33,100 bases of DNA, taken from Caldilineaceae bacterium (lineage in GTDB: Bacteria; Chloroflexota; Anaerolineae; Caldilineales; Caldilineaceae). Positions 1 to 7,876 of this stretch are shown piece by piece. The notes below the pieces were generated by a model. That model did not search any database, had not been told where the DNA came from, and worked only from the letters and a program-made list of their open reading frames with translations. Positions within the stretch are counted from its first letter, which is position 1; each line of letters opens with the position of its first letter. The DNA is taken from positions 1 through 33,100 of the forward strand of contig JAGRCP010000016.1 in the NCBI GenBank assembly GCA_020433455.1. The letters run 5' to 3'. Position numbers and translations under genes: made by a program.

Positions 1-515
1 GACCAAAGTCTCGTTGTAGTACTATTCAGATTTGGGGTATAAGGCGCCCTGCAGTTTCTCTTATATGGATAATTAAGGTTAACCCAAATCTTCTCCAAGT
101 TTTGCAGGATAGTAGTTTGAGAAGCACAGCCCGTATCCATGACAGAATTAACCGAGCATGAAACATGATATAAACCAAAAACATGCCCCATTTCATGACG
201 AGCCAAGTATTCACGGAATGACTGGGTGTTATAATAGTATCGATTTAGCCAAATATCGGCACGTGTAGCTTTATCGTTAACTCTATCACAGTCTCCTGTT
301 GGGAGATGATAGATAGGTATGTAGCAGAAATTGTCCCCCCTCATAGGTTTGGCCCATCCTGCATAATTAGTAGCACCCCGATTTTTTTCATCAACATATA
401 CCCCAAAACCTGTCGAATTTCTATGTAATGTAGTGGTATTGTTGTCCTGCGCCTGAATGCTGCCGACACCCGACATGCCTGAGAGGGTAATTCGACAATG
501 GCGGCTTTCAAGCAT
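1..515 (-). CDS. Partial metzincin-like zinc metalloprotease (C-terminus cut by window edge)
   Basis: The minus frame is open from 593 to the window edge. It encodes the extended zinc-binding motif HEMGHVFGLYH at 197-165 (HExxHxxGxxH: three zinc-ligand histidines and a catalytic Glu), followed by SVMDTG at about 143-126, which fits a metzincin Met-turn. Residues before the motif (NRYYYNTQSFREYLAR) resemble the active-site helix of matrixin-type domains, so a secreted or cell-surface peptidase is likely. The start is uncertain. I chose the ATG at 515, which has a weak GGTGG upstream; ATG 476 is also possible. No signal peptide is visible, and the frame closes with TAA at 596-594. The gene may therefore be 5'-truncated or frameshifted; a second minus frame is open up to 691. 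Base composition is clearly AT-richer than in the rest of the window, which suggests transfer. The motif is certain; gene integrity is not. Confidence 0.6.
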   Translation of the reverse strand, partial: MLESRHCRITLSGMSGVGSIQAQDNNTTTLHRNSTGFGVYVDEKNRGATNYAGWAKPMRGDNFCYIPIYHLPTGDCDRVNDKATRADIWLNRYYYNTQSFREYLARHEMGHVFGLYHVSCSVNSVMDTGCASQTTILQNLEKIWVNLNYPYKRNCRAPYTPNLNSTTTRLW

Positions 516-630
516 CGGGTCCACCGTATCACGCCGGCAGAAAGTACTTGGAAAGCTGCTGAAATTCGCAAACCATTTACATAAATCATGGATTTATGAC
601 GAATTGGGTCGGAATTTGGATTAACTCGCG

Positions 631-662
631 ATTGCCCTAACACCGTCTCCCCACGGTATACT
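631..662 (+). promoter_or_regulatory. Possible promoter of the YfhO-type gene
   Basis: TTGCCC near 631 and TATACT at 657-662 are separated by about 19 bases, and the start codon is 40 bases downstream. The -10 is good, while the -35 and spacing are only fair. No ribosome-binding site is visible before ATG 702. Confidence 0.3.
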
Positions 663-701
663 GGCGAGCATGACAGACGCCACTCCATCACTCATGACCT
701 T

Positions 702-3182
702 ATGAACATTCCCGCCCTTGCCTGGCTGGGCATTGGCCTGCTCTGGCTGGCGCTGGTCCGGCTTCTGCGCCGGCGGGAAACGCACCGACCCGCCGCCCCC
801 GCCTACAGTTGGGACGTGCTCGCAGGAGGCGCGCTCTTCCTGCTCACCGCGGGCTTCTTCTGGCGCACAATCAGCGGCGACGTCTTCCAGCCCGCGGACG
901 GCGGCGATCTGGTGAGCTTCCTCTTTCCCACCTATCGCTTTGCCGCGGCCCAGGTTGCCCAGGGCTCGTTGCCTCTGTGGAACCCGACCCTCTATGGCGG
1001 CGCGCCCTTCATCAGCGACATCCAGGCCGGCTTTCTCTACCCGCCCAACCTGCTCCTCTTCCTGCTCAAGCCCGACTTCGGCTACCCCATTTTGCAGTGG
1101 CTGAGTATAGGCCACCTCTACTGGGCGGGGCTGGGCGTCTACGTTCTCGTACGCGTCCTGCGCCCAGGCGGCAGGGAGATATCGCGCCCGGCCGCGCTCT
1201 TCGCTGCCCTGGCCTTCCAATTTAGCGACCCGCTCCTGCTCCATTTGGGCAACCTCAACCTCATCGCCGTGCTGAGCTGGCTGCCCTGGGTGCTGGCCGC
1301 CTTCCACCTAGCGCTGACCCGCCGCTCCACGGCCTGGGCCGTCCTCGCGGGCGTCCTCTTCGCCATCGCCAACTACGCAGGCCATGCGCCCAGCACCGTC
1401 TTTCTGGGCATGGCAATTGGGTTTTACTGGATTGGGTGGGTGAGTAAGGAAAAATTGAAGATTGAAGATAAAAGATTGGAAGCAAGCGACTCGCCGCCAA
1501 TCTCCCAATCCCCCAATCTCCCAATCTCCAATCTTCAATCTTCTAATCTTCAATCTTCAATCTTCAATCTTCAATCTTCAATCTTCAATCTTTTTATCGT
1601 CATCATCCTCGCCGGCCTCCTCACCGCGCCAATTTTGTTACCTGCCTTCCAGCTCACCGCCTTCACCGAACGCAGCGACTTCGTCTACCAGGATACGGTG
1701 GCCTATTCCCTGGCTCCGGCCCAGGCGATTGGGCTCATCACGCCGGGCTTCTTTGGCCGGGGACCGGCCCTCCATTGGGGCTTGTGGGATCGGGTAGAGT
1801 TGCCATATGCAGGCGTGGCCGCGCTCCTGCTGGCTCTGGGCGCGCTGTTGATCGGATCGCGCCGGACGCGCCGGGATCTGGTCCCGTGGATGCTTCTGGC
1901 CGCGGTGGGCTTTCTCGCCGGACTGGGCATCTACGCCATTATCCACGGCTGGCTGACCCTGGTCGTACCCGGCTTCGATCAGTTCCGCGCGCCGGCCCGG
2001 GCCCTGGTCCTGTGGACGCTGGGCGTAGCCGTGCTCAGCGCGGCGGGCCTTGACGCGATTGCAGCCTGGGGCGGCAAACGGGTGACCGATGCAGCATACA
2101 ACCGCTTCCGCCGCCTGCTCCAGTGGGGCGGACTGCTCCTGGTGGGCGTCTTCGTCCCCCTCATGTATCTGGCCCTGCTCCTCACTCAGTCCGACCCCAC
2201 GGCCTTTCTGCGCGCGTCCGTGGCAAGTCTGGCCATGACGCTGGCCGCGAGCTTCTGGCTCGTGACGTGGGCGCTCATCGCGCTGCGCCGGGGGGAGATC
2301 ATCTCCGCGCCCCTCTTTGCCGGACTCATGATCGCCCTGCTCTTTCTGGACCTGAGCGCCACCGGTGCGTACACGGACATCAGCCCCAATGATCCGGCCG
2401 CCAACTTCCAACATCCTGAAATCGTCGCCTTCCTGCACGATGACCCGGACCGCTTCCGCATCGACACCCGGACGGACATCGCCGATCTCTGGCAGCCCGA
2501 CGCGGCCGCGCTCCACGGTCTGGAGGATGTGTGGGGCGTGGCCAATCCCCTCATGCTGGAAGAGTGGAACGCCCAGTGGGAAGCCACGGGCGGGCGCCAA
2601 ACCCGGCGCTACGATGCGCTCAACGTTAAGTACGTCCTGGTGCGCGACGGCACACCCTTGCCCGACGGCAAGTTTGAGCTGGCCCTGGACGCGCCTGGCG
2701 ATCTCTCCGTCTATCGCAATCTGGATTTTTGGCCCCGGGCGTGGCTGGTGCATGACCTTATCAGTAGCGACGCAGCGCATGAGGCAGATCCGACCGTAGC
2801 GGCCGTCATGGAAGAAAATGAGGGGCAAGGTCTCACCGTGGAGCCGGCCGTAGGCGAGGAGAGCGTACACGAAGTCAGCTATGGCGCATCCGTCCAAAGC
2901 TGGCGGGTAAACGCGGACGCGCCCGGCCTTCTGGTCATGAGCGAGACCTGGTATCCCGGCTGGCGGGCTACGGTAAACGGAGCCGAAATGCCCGTCTTGC
3001 GCGTCAACGGCGCGCAGCGGGCCGTGGCCGTGGCGGCGGGCGAGTCGCTTGTGACACTACGCTTCGCGCCCCAGAGTTGGCGCGTGGGGTTACTCTTGTT
3101 CGGCGTGGGGATTGTGTTGGCGGCGCTGCTGCTGTGGATTGGACGGAAGCGAACTTCTCACGGCATCCAGGACGCGGCATAG
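702..3182 (+). CDS. YfhO-family multi-pass membrane protein (GT-C-like)
   Basis: This 826-residue integral membrane protein has an N-terminal TM helix (about 4-22) and many further TM segments to about residue 550. A large extracytoplasmic region follows, and the last TM helix (about 798-818) is followed by a basic tail. PADGGDLVSFLFPTYRF (64-80) and PLWNPTLYGGAPF (91-103) are hallmark first-loop motifs of YfhO/GT-C-type proteins. The YPGW element near residue 750 matches the family's C-terminal beta domain. Family members act in polymer or lipid glycosylation; the substrate here is unknown. Residues about 247-298 are an oddity: a low-complexity insert (SSIFNLQ repeated) encoded by heptamer DNA repeats and placed just before a TM helix. 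The 3' end overlaps the convergent Nudix gene by 25 bp. ATG 702 was chosen because an upstream ATG at 693 runs into a stop after three codons. Confidence 0.8.
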   Translation: MNIPALAWLGIGLLWLALVRLLRRRETHRPAAPAYSWDVLAGGALFLLTAGFFWRTISGDVFQPADGGDLVSFLFPTYRFAAAQVAQGSLPLWNPTLYGGAPFISDIQAGFLYPPNLLLFLLKPDFGYPILQWLSIGHLYWAGLGVYVLVRVLRPGGREISRPAALFAALAFQFSDPLLLHLGNLNLIAVLSWLPWVLAAFHLALTRRSTAWAVLAGVLFAIANYAGHAPSTVFLGMAIGFYWIGWVSKEKLKIEDKRLEASDSPPISQSPNLPISNLQSSNLQSSIFNLQSSIFNLFIVIILAGLLTAPILLPAFQLTAFTERSDFVYQDTVAYSLAPAQAIGLITPGFFGRGPALHWGLWDRVELPYAGVAALLLALGALLIGSRRTRRDLVPWMLLAAVGFLAGLGIYAIIHGWLTLVVPGFDQFRAPARALVLWTLGVAVLSAAGLDAIAAWGGKRVTDAAYNRFRRLLQWGGLLLVGVFVPLMYLALLLTQSDPTAFLRASVASLAMTLAASFWLVTWALIALRRGEIISAPLFAGLMIALLFLDLSATGAYTDISPNDPAANFQHPEIVAFLHDDPDRFRIDTRTDIADLWQPDAAALHGLEDVWGVANPLMLEEWNAQWEATGGRQTRRYDALNVKYVLVRDGTPLPDGKFELALDAPGDLSVYRNLDFWPRAWLVHDLISSDAAHEADPTVAAVMEENEGQGLTVEPAVGEESVHEVSYGASVQSWRVNADAPGLLVMSETWYPGWRATVNGAEMPVLRVNGAQRAVAVAAGESLVTLRFAPQSWRVGLLLFGVGIVLAALLLWIGRKRTSHGIQDAA
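1453..1594 (+). repeat. Heptamer tandem repeat with complementary arm, inside a CDS
   Basis: The left arm (about 1454-1482) carries ATTGAAG-type units. The right arm (1497-1594) carries AATC words spaced 7 or 8 bases apart, ending in a run of near-perfect CAATCTT units. The arms are complementary, so the block could fold as a hairpin. It stays in frame in the host gene because three 7-mers make 21 bases, giving a seven-residue peptide period. Confidence 0.85.
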
Positions 3183-3634
3183 GGCCCGCCGTCGGCCAGA
3201 TACTCTGCAATGCGCGCCCGGCTGGCCATATTCATGTTAGGCGGCAGGTTATCCAGCGCAAACCAGGCCCGGCCGGCAATCTCCCAGGAAGCGGGCGGCG
3301 GCGCAAGGTCAAAGTCATCGCTGGCATAGACCGCCACGTGATCGCTGCGTCCCAACACCTGATAATAGTAGATGCCCAGCAGTTGCGGTTCGCTGCGCAG
3401 GACCGCGCCCGTCTCTTCCCACGCCTCGCGCGCGGCGCACTGGGCCAGCGTTTCGCCCCGCTTGACGCCGCCGCCAGGAATGTACCACTTGTCGGCATAG
3501 GTGTGATGGATGAGGAGCGTTTTCCCCTCCTTCACCAGGATGATACGCACCGACGGCGTCACCGGTCGTACGAGGGAGAGAAAGATATCGTGGGCGTAAC
3601 GCAGGCCGTAGAGCAGAAAACCGGGCGCCTTCAT
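3158..3634 (-). CDS. Nudix hydrolase (158 aa)
   Basis: The protein has a complete Nudix box at residues 55-77 (GX5EX7REUXEEXGU: G55, E61, R69-E70, E73-E74, G76). Nudix enzymes cleave nucleoside diphosphates linked to another group, using Mg2+ held by the box glutamates. The substrate cannot be told from the sequence; the leading segment (LRYAHDIFLSLVRP) is family-typical of small uncharacterised Nudix proteins. The start is ATG 3634, whose ATGA overlaps the TGA stop of the upstream acetyltransferase, so translation is probably coupled. The longer open frame to 3724 would run back into that gene and is not preferred. It is the last gene of the Nudix-GNAT-Nudix operon and its 3' end overlaps the convergent membrane-protein gene by 25 bp. 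Confidence 0.85.
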   Translation of the reverse strand: MKAPGFLLYGLRYAHDIFLSLVRPVTPSVRIILVKEGKTLLIHHTYADKWYIPGGGVKRGETLAQCAAREAWEETGAVLRSEPQLLGIYYYQVLGRSDHVAVYASDDFDLAPPPASWEIAGRAWFALDNLPPNMNMASRARIAEYLADGGPYAASWMP

Positions 3635-4131
3635 GCCGCGGCCGTCTTCCCAACCGTCAAATCCTTGGCAAAAAAGAGGCTCAGGGGATCGGAAACATAG
3701 TCGCCAAAGGGCCCCGTCGCGCAATAGCCGCTGCGGACATAGAGGCGCTGCGCAGCCGGCTGACGCACGCCCGTCTCCAGCCGGGCCCGGAAGATGCCGC
3801 GCTTGATGAGTTCCGCTTCCAGGAAGCCCAGCAGCGCATAGCCCAGCCCTTGCCCGCGCCAGGCAGGATCGACCATCATGCGCTTAATCTCGCCATAGCG
3901 CTCGCCCGCGCCGTCTCGGGTCATCACAGCCGCACCGCACCCCACGGCCGCACCATCCGTCCGGGCCACGGCAAAGAGGACTTCAGTCTGATCGAACGCG
4001 GCCATATCCAGCAGGTGATTACTTTCCGGCGGATAAAGGGCCTGCTGATAGGCGTCCAGCGCCTCAATCAGTGCTATGACGTCGGCTTGCGAAGGCAATT
4101 CCAACGCCAGGCCCAATATTGGATCGGCCAT
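3631..4131 (-). CDS. GNAT-family N-acetyltransferase (166 aa)
   Basis: This is a single GNAT domain. Motif A, with the acetyl-CoA pyrophosphate loop, is at residues 82-101 (IKRMMVDP followed by RGQGLG), and the late YVRSGY element (131-136) marks the conserved C-terminal strand/helix. The protein would transfer an acetyl group from acetyl-CoA to an amine; the acceptor is unknown. The start is ATG 4131, which shares one base with the TGA stop of the upstream Nudix gene (TGATG); a TTG one codon earlier is less likely. At the other end its stop overlaps the ATG of the next Nudix gene. This coupling at both ends argues for co-expression of the three small enzymes, but not necessarily for a shared pathway. 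Confidence 0.85.
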   Translation of the reverse strand: MADPILGLALELPSQADVIALIEALDAYQQALYPPESNHLLDMAAFDQTEVLFAVARTDGAAVGCGAAVMTRDGAGERYGEIKRMMVDPAWRGQGLGYALLGFLEAELIKRGIFRARLETGVRQPAAQRLYVRSGYCATGPFGDYVSDPLSLFFAKDLTVGKTAAA

Positions 4132-4712
4132 CAAAGCAGCCCGTCAATCATAAGATAGGCGGCTGCCGCCACCAGCACCCGGTCCCGCACAATGCCGGAG
4201 CGAATCGCCTCTTTCAGCCAGTAGGGGCGCTGCCAGTGAAGCGAAATCGCCTCGGCCGGATCGCGGGCAATTTCTTCATTCTGCTCCAGATTATAGGCGG
4301 CGAAAATATGACTCTGGCTATCTCCCAATGCGGGGTTATCCCAAATGCTGCCCAGATAGCGCACCGTACGATCGTTGATGAGGGCGGGTGCATAGCCGGT
4401 CTCTTCGCGTAATTCGCGCAGGCCTGCTTCGCGCAGGGTTTCGCTGCCGCCGGCCAGCCCGCCGGGCAGTTGCCAGACAATTTCCCCCACGCCGTGGCGA
4501 TATTCTTTCTCCAACAGGATGCGGCCTTTTTCATCAAAGCCGATAATCGCCACGCCGATTCCGGCCGGGCGCAGGCGCGTGTATTCATAGCGCTCGCCGT
4601 TGGGCAATTCAACCTCATCAACGAGCACGCCGGTCCACCGATTGCTGAACGCCTCGCTGGTGGAAAGGGTCGTCCACGGTTCAAGAGTCATCTTCTTATT
4701 ACGCTTTGCCAT
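4131..4712 (-). CDS. Nudix hydrolase, ADP-ribose pyrophosphatase-like (193 aa)
   Basis: The Nudix box lies at residues 85-107 (G85, E91, R99-E100, E103-E104, G106). It is preceded by an N-terminal beta region (VDEVELPNGERYEYTRLRP) and a VWQLPGG strand typical of ADP-ribose pyrophosphatase / NudF-type enzymes, which hydrolyse ADP-ribose to AMP and ribose-5-phosphate. The length fits that subfamily (about 180-210 aa). ATG 4712 is preceded by AGGA about 10 bases upstream. It is the first gene of the coupled operon with GNAT and a second Nudix gene, and it lies 114 bp downstream of the minus-strand nitrilase-like gene. Exact substrate specificity is inferred. Confidence 0.85.
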   Translation of the reverse strand: MAKRNKKMTLEPWTTLSTSEAFSNRWTGVLVDEVELPNGERYEYTRLRPAGIGVAIIGFDEKGRILLEKEYRHGVGEIVWQLPGGLAGGSETLREAGLRELREETGYAPALINDRTVRYLGSIWDNPALGDSQSHIFAAYNLEQNEEIARDPAEAISLHWQRPYWLKEAIRSGIVRDRVLVAAAAYLMIDGLL

Positions 4713-4754
4713 ATTCAGTTTTTCCTCAAATGTAACGACATAAGTTCATCCGGG

Positions 4755-4801
4755 AGAGCAATTTCCCGCAGGCTATGCAGTAGCCCTCAGATAATTGCTC
4801 T
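4755..4801. repeat. Nested inverted repeat in the nitrilase-Nudix gap
   Basis: AGAGCAATT (4755-4763) is perfectly complementary to AATTGCTCT (4793-4801). Inside it, GGCTA (4771-4775) pairs with TAGCC (4781-4785). No T-run follows on either strand, so it is not a classical terminator. It could be a leader hairpin of the Nudix operon, an RNA processing site or a binding site. Confidence 0.6.
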
Positions 4802-4826
4802 GTTTCCCCGATACGTCCTGGTATTC

Positions 4827-6119
4827 CTACTCATCAAAGCGGCCGGGCAGGGCATCCATTTCGTCGGTTTCATCCTCGGTCCGAATGGGAGAGCCGGCGA
4901 CCGTGTCGCGGGATTGGAGTTGAGCAATGGACAATTCATCGTCCGCAGATGAACCGTCCAAAGGCCAGCGGCGGGTAATGGACGCGAAGACCGGTAAATC
5001 GTCCAGCGCGATGACGGCATCCGCGGCCTTTCCCGCCGCGTCCGCCTTCGCTTCCTCATCCTGCCGGATGAGGGCATCTTCTTCCCCGCCGTCGGACAGC
5101 AGGTGTTGACGGCTGTATAGCCGGGCCAGAATTTCGTTGGCCTGCTGTACAGGCAGCTGACGGCGCACGGGCGTATCCGACTCCTCCCACAATTTCCGCA
5201 GCGCGGCAAAGTCCCACTCTGCGGTCAAAACGCCCTCGCTGCGCTGACTGCCCATCTCCACCAAAACGCCGCTGAAGCGAGGCGTCAGGTCCTGGGGCGC
5301 GAGGATGGCCGACTTGCCCGCAAAGGGTTCGCGGCTGCTGCGGCCAAAGTCATTATGCCCCACCAGAAACGAAATGGCGCTAAAGAGCTGATTGTCCTGC
5401 ATCCGGGCCAGCATGCCCGTACGCAGCTTGTTGTAGAGGGCAGGCGTCGTGCATGACGCCTGCCCAATCAGCATCTCCGCCTCCTGATAAGCCAGCAAAC
5501 GGCCGATCTCCGGATAGAGAATATCATTCCCCAGCATGAGGCCGATGCGCCCCGCTTCGGTGGGAATGACGTTGAGCGCCGTCCCCGGCTCCACCAGGTC
5601 CTGATCCTCAGCATGAAGCATGAGCTTCGCCTGCGTGCCCAGAAGATAACCGTCGGGGCCGAAGACCGCCGCCAGATTACGCGGAACGCCATCCAGGGGA
5701 TCAGGCAGGTAGGCGCTGGGCGCCACGACCGTCATCCCGTACTCCCGGGCCAGACCGCCGTACACGTCAATGTAACTCGCCCACAGATCATCTCCGTGCA
5801 GCTCCAGCAAACCGCTCAGGGAAGTGCGCAGGTCTGCATGAAAGAGACCGGCCATGCTCTGGGCGACCGCGCCCGTCGTGCGCTGCCAGATGCCGGCGCG
5901 CCGGCGGCGTCCCTGATCCGCGCGCAAGAGCAGGCCGGAACGGAAGTCGGCCAGATAGGGCACGCCGACCAGCAGCCCGGCAAGCTCGGGAAAGATAATC
6001 AGCCGGGCCTGCTTATTCTGCGCGGCCCGGGCAAAACGGCGTAAGTTATCGCGATAATCATCCAGCGTAAAAGGCAATCGTAAACGCTGCTGTACACATG
6101 CAACGGTAATCCGGTCCAA
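4827..6119 (-). CDS. Carbon-nitrogen hydrolase-fold protein lacking the catalytic Cys (430 aa)
   Basis: The protein has the nitrilase/amidase fold. ITVACVQ (4-10) is the first strand, Glu45 sits in FPELAG (catalytic Glu), and Lys165 lies in GTQAKLML (catalytic Lys). The nucleophile site reads [13 protein letters not shown] (192-204), so Gly197 stands where the family has Cys in the usual CxDxxxPE block. The enzyme is probably not a normal amidohydrolase and may be a binding or regulatory pseudoenzyme. About 90 C-terminal residues are acidic and unrelated to the fold. I chose the TTG start at 6119 because AGGAGAG lies seven bases upstream and the family domain begins at once. The longer frame to 6248 would translate intergenic heptamer repeats. 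Confidence 0.75.
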   Translation of the reverse strand: MDRITVACVQQRLRLPFTLDDYRDNLRRFARAAQNKQARLIIFPELAGLLVGVPYLADFRSGLLLRADQGRRRRAGIWQRTTGAVAQSMAGLFHADLRTSLSGLLELHGDDLWASYIDVYGGLAREYGMTVVAPSAYLPDPLDGVPRNLAAVFGPDGYLLGTQAKLMLHAEDQDLVEPGTALNVIPTEAGRIGLMLGNDILYPEIGRLLAYQEAEMLIGQASCTTPALYNKLRTGMLARMQDNQLFSAISFLVGHNDFGRSSREPFAGKSAILAPQDLTPRFSGVLVEMGSQRSEGVLTAEWDFAALRKLWEESDTPVRRQLPVQQANEILARLYSRQHLLSDGGEEDALIRQDEEAKADAAGKAADAVIALDDLPVFASITRRWPLDGSSADDELSIAQLQSRDTVAGSPIRTEDETDEMDALPGRFDE

Positions 6120-6150
6120 TGCATCTCTCCTGGTGTCAAACAAATACCGA

Positions 6151-6248
6151 GCAAGTTGCAAGTTGCAAGTAGGCAAGTCGCACGTTCTGAGGCCACGGGA
6201 GATCGGAGATACCCTGCCACCTGCCACCTGCCACCTGCCACCTGCCAC
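6151..6248. repeat. Heptamer repeat pair (GCAAGTT units, then CACCTGC units)
   Basis: The left block 6151-6177 has GCAAGTT-type units. The right block 6213-6248 has about five CCACCTG units. Read on one strand the units share the scaffold GCARGTK, so the blocks can pair with some wobble. The same CACCTGC heptamer recurs inverted at 33076-33100. The block lies upstream of the minus-strand nitrilase-like gene. Confidence 0.85.
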
Positions 6249-6302
6249 TTTACCACAGCGAACCGCGCGTCAAAACTTATTCACCATTTCGTTCATGCAA
6301 AT

Positions 6303-6331
6303 TTGACCCGACAGACCAATCCGGCTATACT
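6303..6331 (+). promoter_or_regulatory. Sigma-70-type promoter of tRNA-Glu
   Basis: TTGACC (6303-6308) is followed after 17 bases by TATACT (6326-6331). Predicted transcription starts near 6338, 40 bases before the mature tRNA. Confidence 0.75.
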
Positions 6332-6377
6332 CTGTACCTGTCCTAGCCGCGTCTGATTTGGCGTGAATATCCGGTAC

Positions 6378-6453
6378 GCCCCCATCGTCTAGAGGACTAG
6401 GACTCAGGCCTTTCAAGCCTGCAACAGGGGTTCGAATCCCCTTGGGGGTACCA
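6378..6453 (+). tRNA. tRNA-Glu (anticodon TTC)
   Basis: The full cloverleaf is visible. The acceptor GCCCCCA pairs with TGGGGGT (first pair G-U). The D arm contains CTAGAGG, the anticodon stem CAGGC/GCCTG encloses CTTTCAA with anticodon TTC, and the T arm AGGGG/CCCCT encloses TTCGAAT. The discriminator is A, and the CCA end is encoded. It closely resembles bacterial tRNA-Glu, including the TCGTCTAGAGG 5' part. Confidence 0.97.
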
Positions 6454-6460
6454 CTCGCAG

Positions 6461-6493
6461 AAGAAAGGCTCCGCAGCAGCGGGGTCTTTTTTC
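6461..6493 (+). terminator. Rho-independent terminator after tRNA-Glu
   Basis: GGCTCCGC pairs with GCGGGGTC across a four-base loop and is followed by six T. The flanking AAGAAA can extend the stem with the T-rich tail. It separates the tRNA from recO. Confidence 0.8.
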
Positions 6494-6538
6494 TTGCTTA
6501 TTATGTCGCTCTCTGTTTGTTACGCTCTCTTCACCGCC

Positions 6539-7315
6539 ATGGCCAACCGCATCCGCTCCACCGGAACCCGAGCCGTCATTCTCCGTCGCCGCGACTACGG
6601 CGATGCGGATCGCATCGTAACGACCTACACGCCGTCTCTGGGCAAACAGGAATTTATCGCCAAGGGCATCCGTAAGACGAGCAGCCGCAAGGCAGGGCAT
6701 CTCGAGTTATTCACCCACAGCGCGCTGCAGGTAGCTGACGCCCGTACGTGGCCCATCATCACCGAAGCGGCGACGATAGAGAGCTTCCGCACCCTGCGCA
6801 CAAACCTCGCAACCATTGGCGCGGCCAATTACATAGCCGAACTAATCGACCGCTTCACTGAAGCCAATGACGAAAATCAGCCTTTATGGGAATTACTTCT
6901 CCTGGCCCTGCGCGAGCTGGATCAGGCCGCGGACGACGATGCCGCGCCCAGGCGCGCCTTGCTCCTCCGCTGGTTTGAACTGCATCTCCTGGGGCTAACG
7001 GGCTTTCAACCCCAGTTGTTCCATTGTCTGAGCTGCGGCGAAGCGCTGGAGCCTGTACAGAACTTCCTGAGCCTGTCAGACGGCGGCCTCTACTGCCCGG
7101 CCTGCGCCACAGGCAATCGGGACCTGGAAGCGCTGGATCCGGACGTGCTCAAGGTGCTGCGCTATCTCCAGCGGGAGCCGTGGCCGGCCGTTTATCAGCT
7201 TAGCGTCCGGCCGGCCATTATGCTGCGCATGGAAAACGTACTGCACCGCTACCTGCTCACAATTCTGGAATATCGCCTGCGCTCCACCGATTTTCTGCAC
7301 CACGTTCAGGGCTGA
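6539..7315 (+). CDS. recO: DNA repair protein RecO (258 aa)
   Basis: RecO helps RecF and RecR load RecA on SSB-coated single-stranded DNA and anneals complementary strands. The N-terminal OB fold starts with RSTGTRAVILRRRDYGDADRIV and continues to about residue 80; a helical region follows. A zinc finger is formed by CLSC (C163, C166) and CPAC (C186, C189), present in many RecO proteins. The length is typical. ATG 6539 best matches the usual RecO N-terminus, but no Shine-Dalgarno is visible, and ATG 6503 in the same frame remains possible. It lies between the tRNA-Glu terminator and a MazG-like gene 39 bp downstream, with the SOS repressor lexA further on. Confidence 0.92.
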   Translation: MANRIRSTGTRAVILRRRDYGDADRIVTTYTPSLGKQEFIAKGIRKTSSRKAGHLELFTHSALQVADARTWPIITEAATIESFRTLRTNLATIGAANYIAELIDRFTEANDENQPLWELLLLALRELDQAADDDAAPRRALLLRWFELHLLGLTGFQPQLFHCLSCGEALEPVQNFLSLSDGGLYCPACATGNRDLEALDPDVLKVLRYLQREPWPAVYQLSVRPAIMLRMENVLHRYLLTILEYRLRSTDFLHHVQG

Positions 7316-7354
7316 CGATCAGCTCTCCGCCTCTTCAAAAAAGCGAGTTACGCC

Positions 7355-7744
7355 ATGCACATCCGCGACTATCAAACCTGGCTGGAGGAGTGGGACCGCG
7401 TCCGTACGTGGGACAAAATATTGCCCAGCCACACCCTGCTGCACGCCATGGAAGAGTTAGGCGAAGTCTCCAAGTTAGTCCAGATGCTGGAAGGCTACCG
7501 GGAAGCAGATCCGGCCGATCAAGACGCATGGCGACAGGAGCTGGCCCTGGAATTGAGCGATCTCCAGGTCATGCTCTTCAAGCTTGCCTACCTATGCGGC
7601 ATTGACATGGAAAGTGCAATGCAGGCCGGCCAGGCCAAAGCCGACGCCCGCTTTCCCGACCCGGCGGCGGGACCGGCCGCCCAGGCTGCCTACCGGCAAC
7701 GCTTCCGCCGCTATCTCGATGAAGCCGATCTGGGGCTCGAATAA
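7355..7744 (+). CDS. MazG-like NTP pyrophosphohydrolase (129 aa)
   Basis: This is a small all-alpha NTP-PPase. EELGEVSK (about residues 33-40) and ELALELSD (about 62-69) supply the ExxE and ExxD metal-binding acidic clusters of the MazG/dUTPase-like superfamily. Such enzymes hydrolyse (d)NTPs to monophosphate and pyrophosphate, as house-cleaning or dNTP-pool control. It is 39 bp downstream of recO and probably co-transcribed; ATG 7355 has only a weak ribosome-binding site. The C-terminal 30 residues are Ala/Arg-rich and not diagnostic. The substrate is unknown. Confidence 0.8.
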   Translation: MHIRDYQTWLEEWDRVRTWDKILPSHTLLHAMEELGEVSKLVQMLEGYREADPADQDAWRQELALELSDLQVMLFKLAYLCGIDMESAMQAGQAKADARFPDPAAGPAAQAAYRQRFRRYLDEADLGLE

Positions 7745-7854
7745 CCGCGGGAAACCCAATAATCTTTGGGATAAATTGGGGATAACGCGCAAACCAATGC
7801 GGATTGGGTCCCACCATCGGCTCTTCACCCTTCAAGTCTCTTACAATCCAAAAA

Positions 7855-7868
7855 CGAACAAACGTGCT
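7855..7868. promoter_or_regulatory. SOS box 1 (LexA operator candidate)
   Basis: CGAACAAACGTGCT matches the Gram-positive-type consensus CGAACRNRYGTTYG at 12 of 14 positions. It lies just upstream of the lexA -35 element. Confidence 0.6.
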
Positions 7869-7876
7869 TTTGGGGG

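Noticed and set aside
26-214. 62-residue minus-strand frame at the window start
   Set aside because: It is a shadow of the metzincin frame; only the other frame contains the zinc-binding and Met-turn motifs.
1497-1594. CRISPR array
   Set aside because: Units are 7 bp and contiguous, with no spacers and no cas genes; they are heptamer tandem repeats.
5613-6044. Long plus-strand frame opposite the nitrilase-like gene
   Set aside because: Antisense shadow with no domain signal, typical of GC-rich genes.
6120-6248. N-terminal extension of the nitrilase-like protein up to 6248
   Set aside because: It would translate the CACCTGC/GCAAGTT heptamer repeats. A TTG with AGGAGAG just upstream at 6119 gives the normal family N-terminus.
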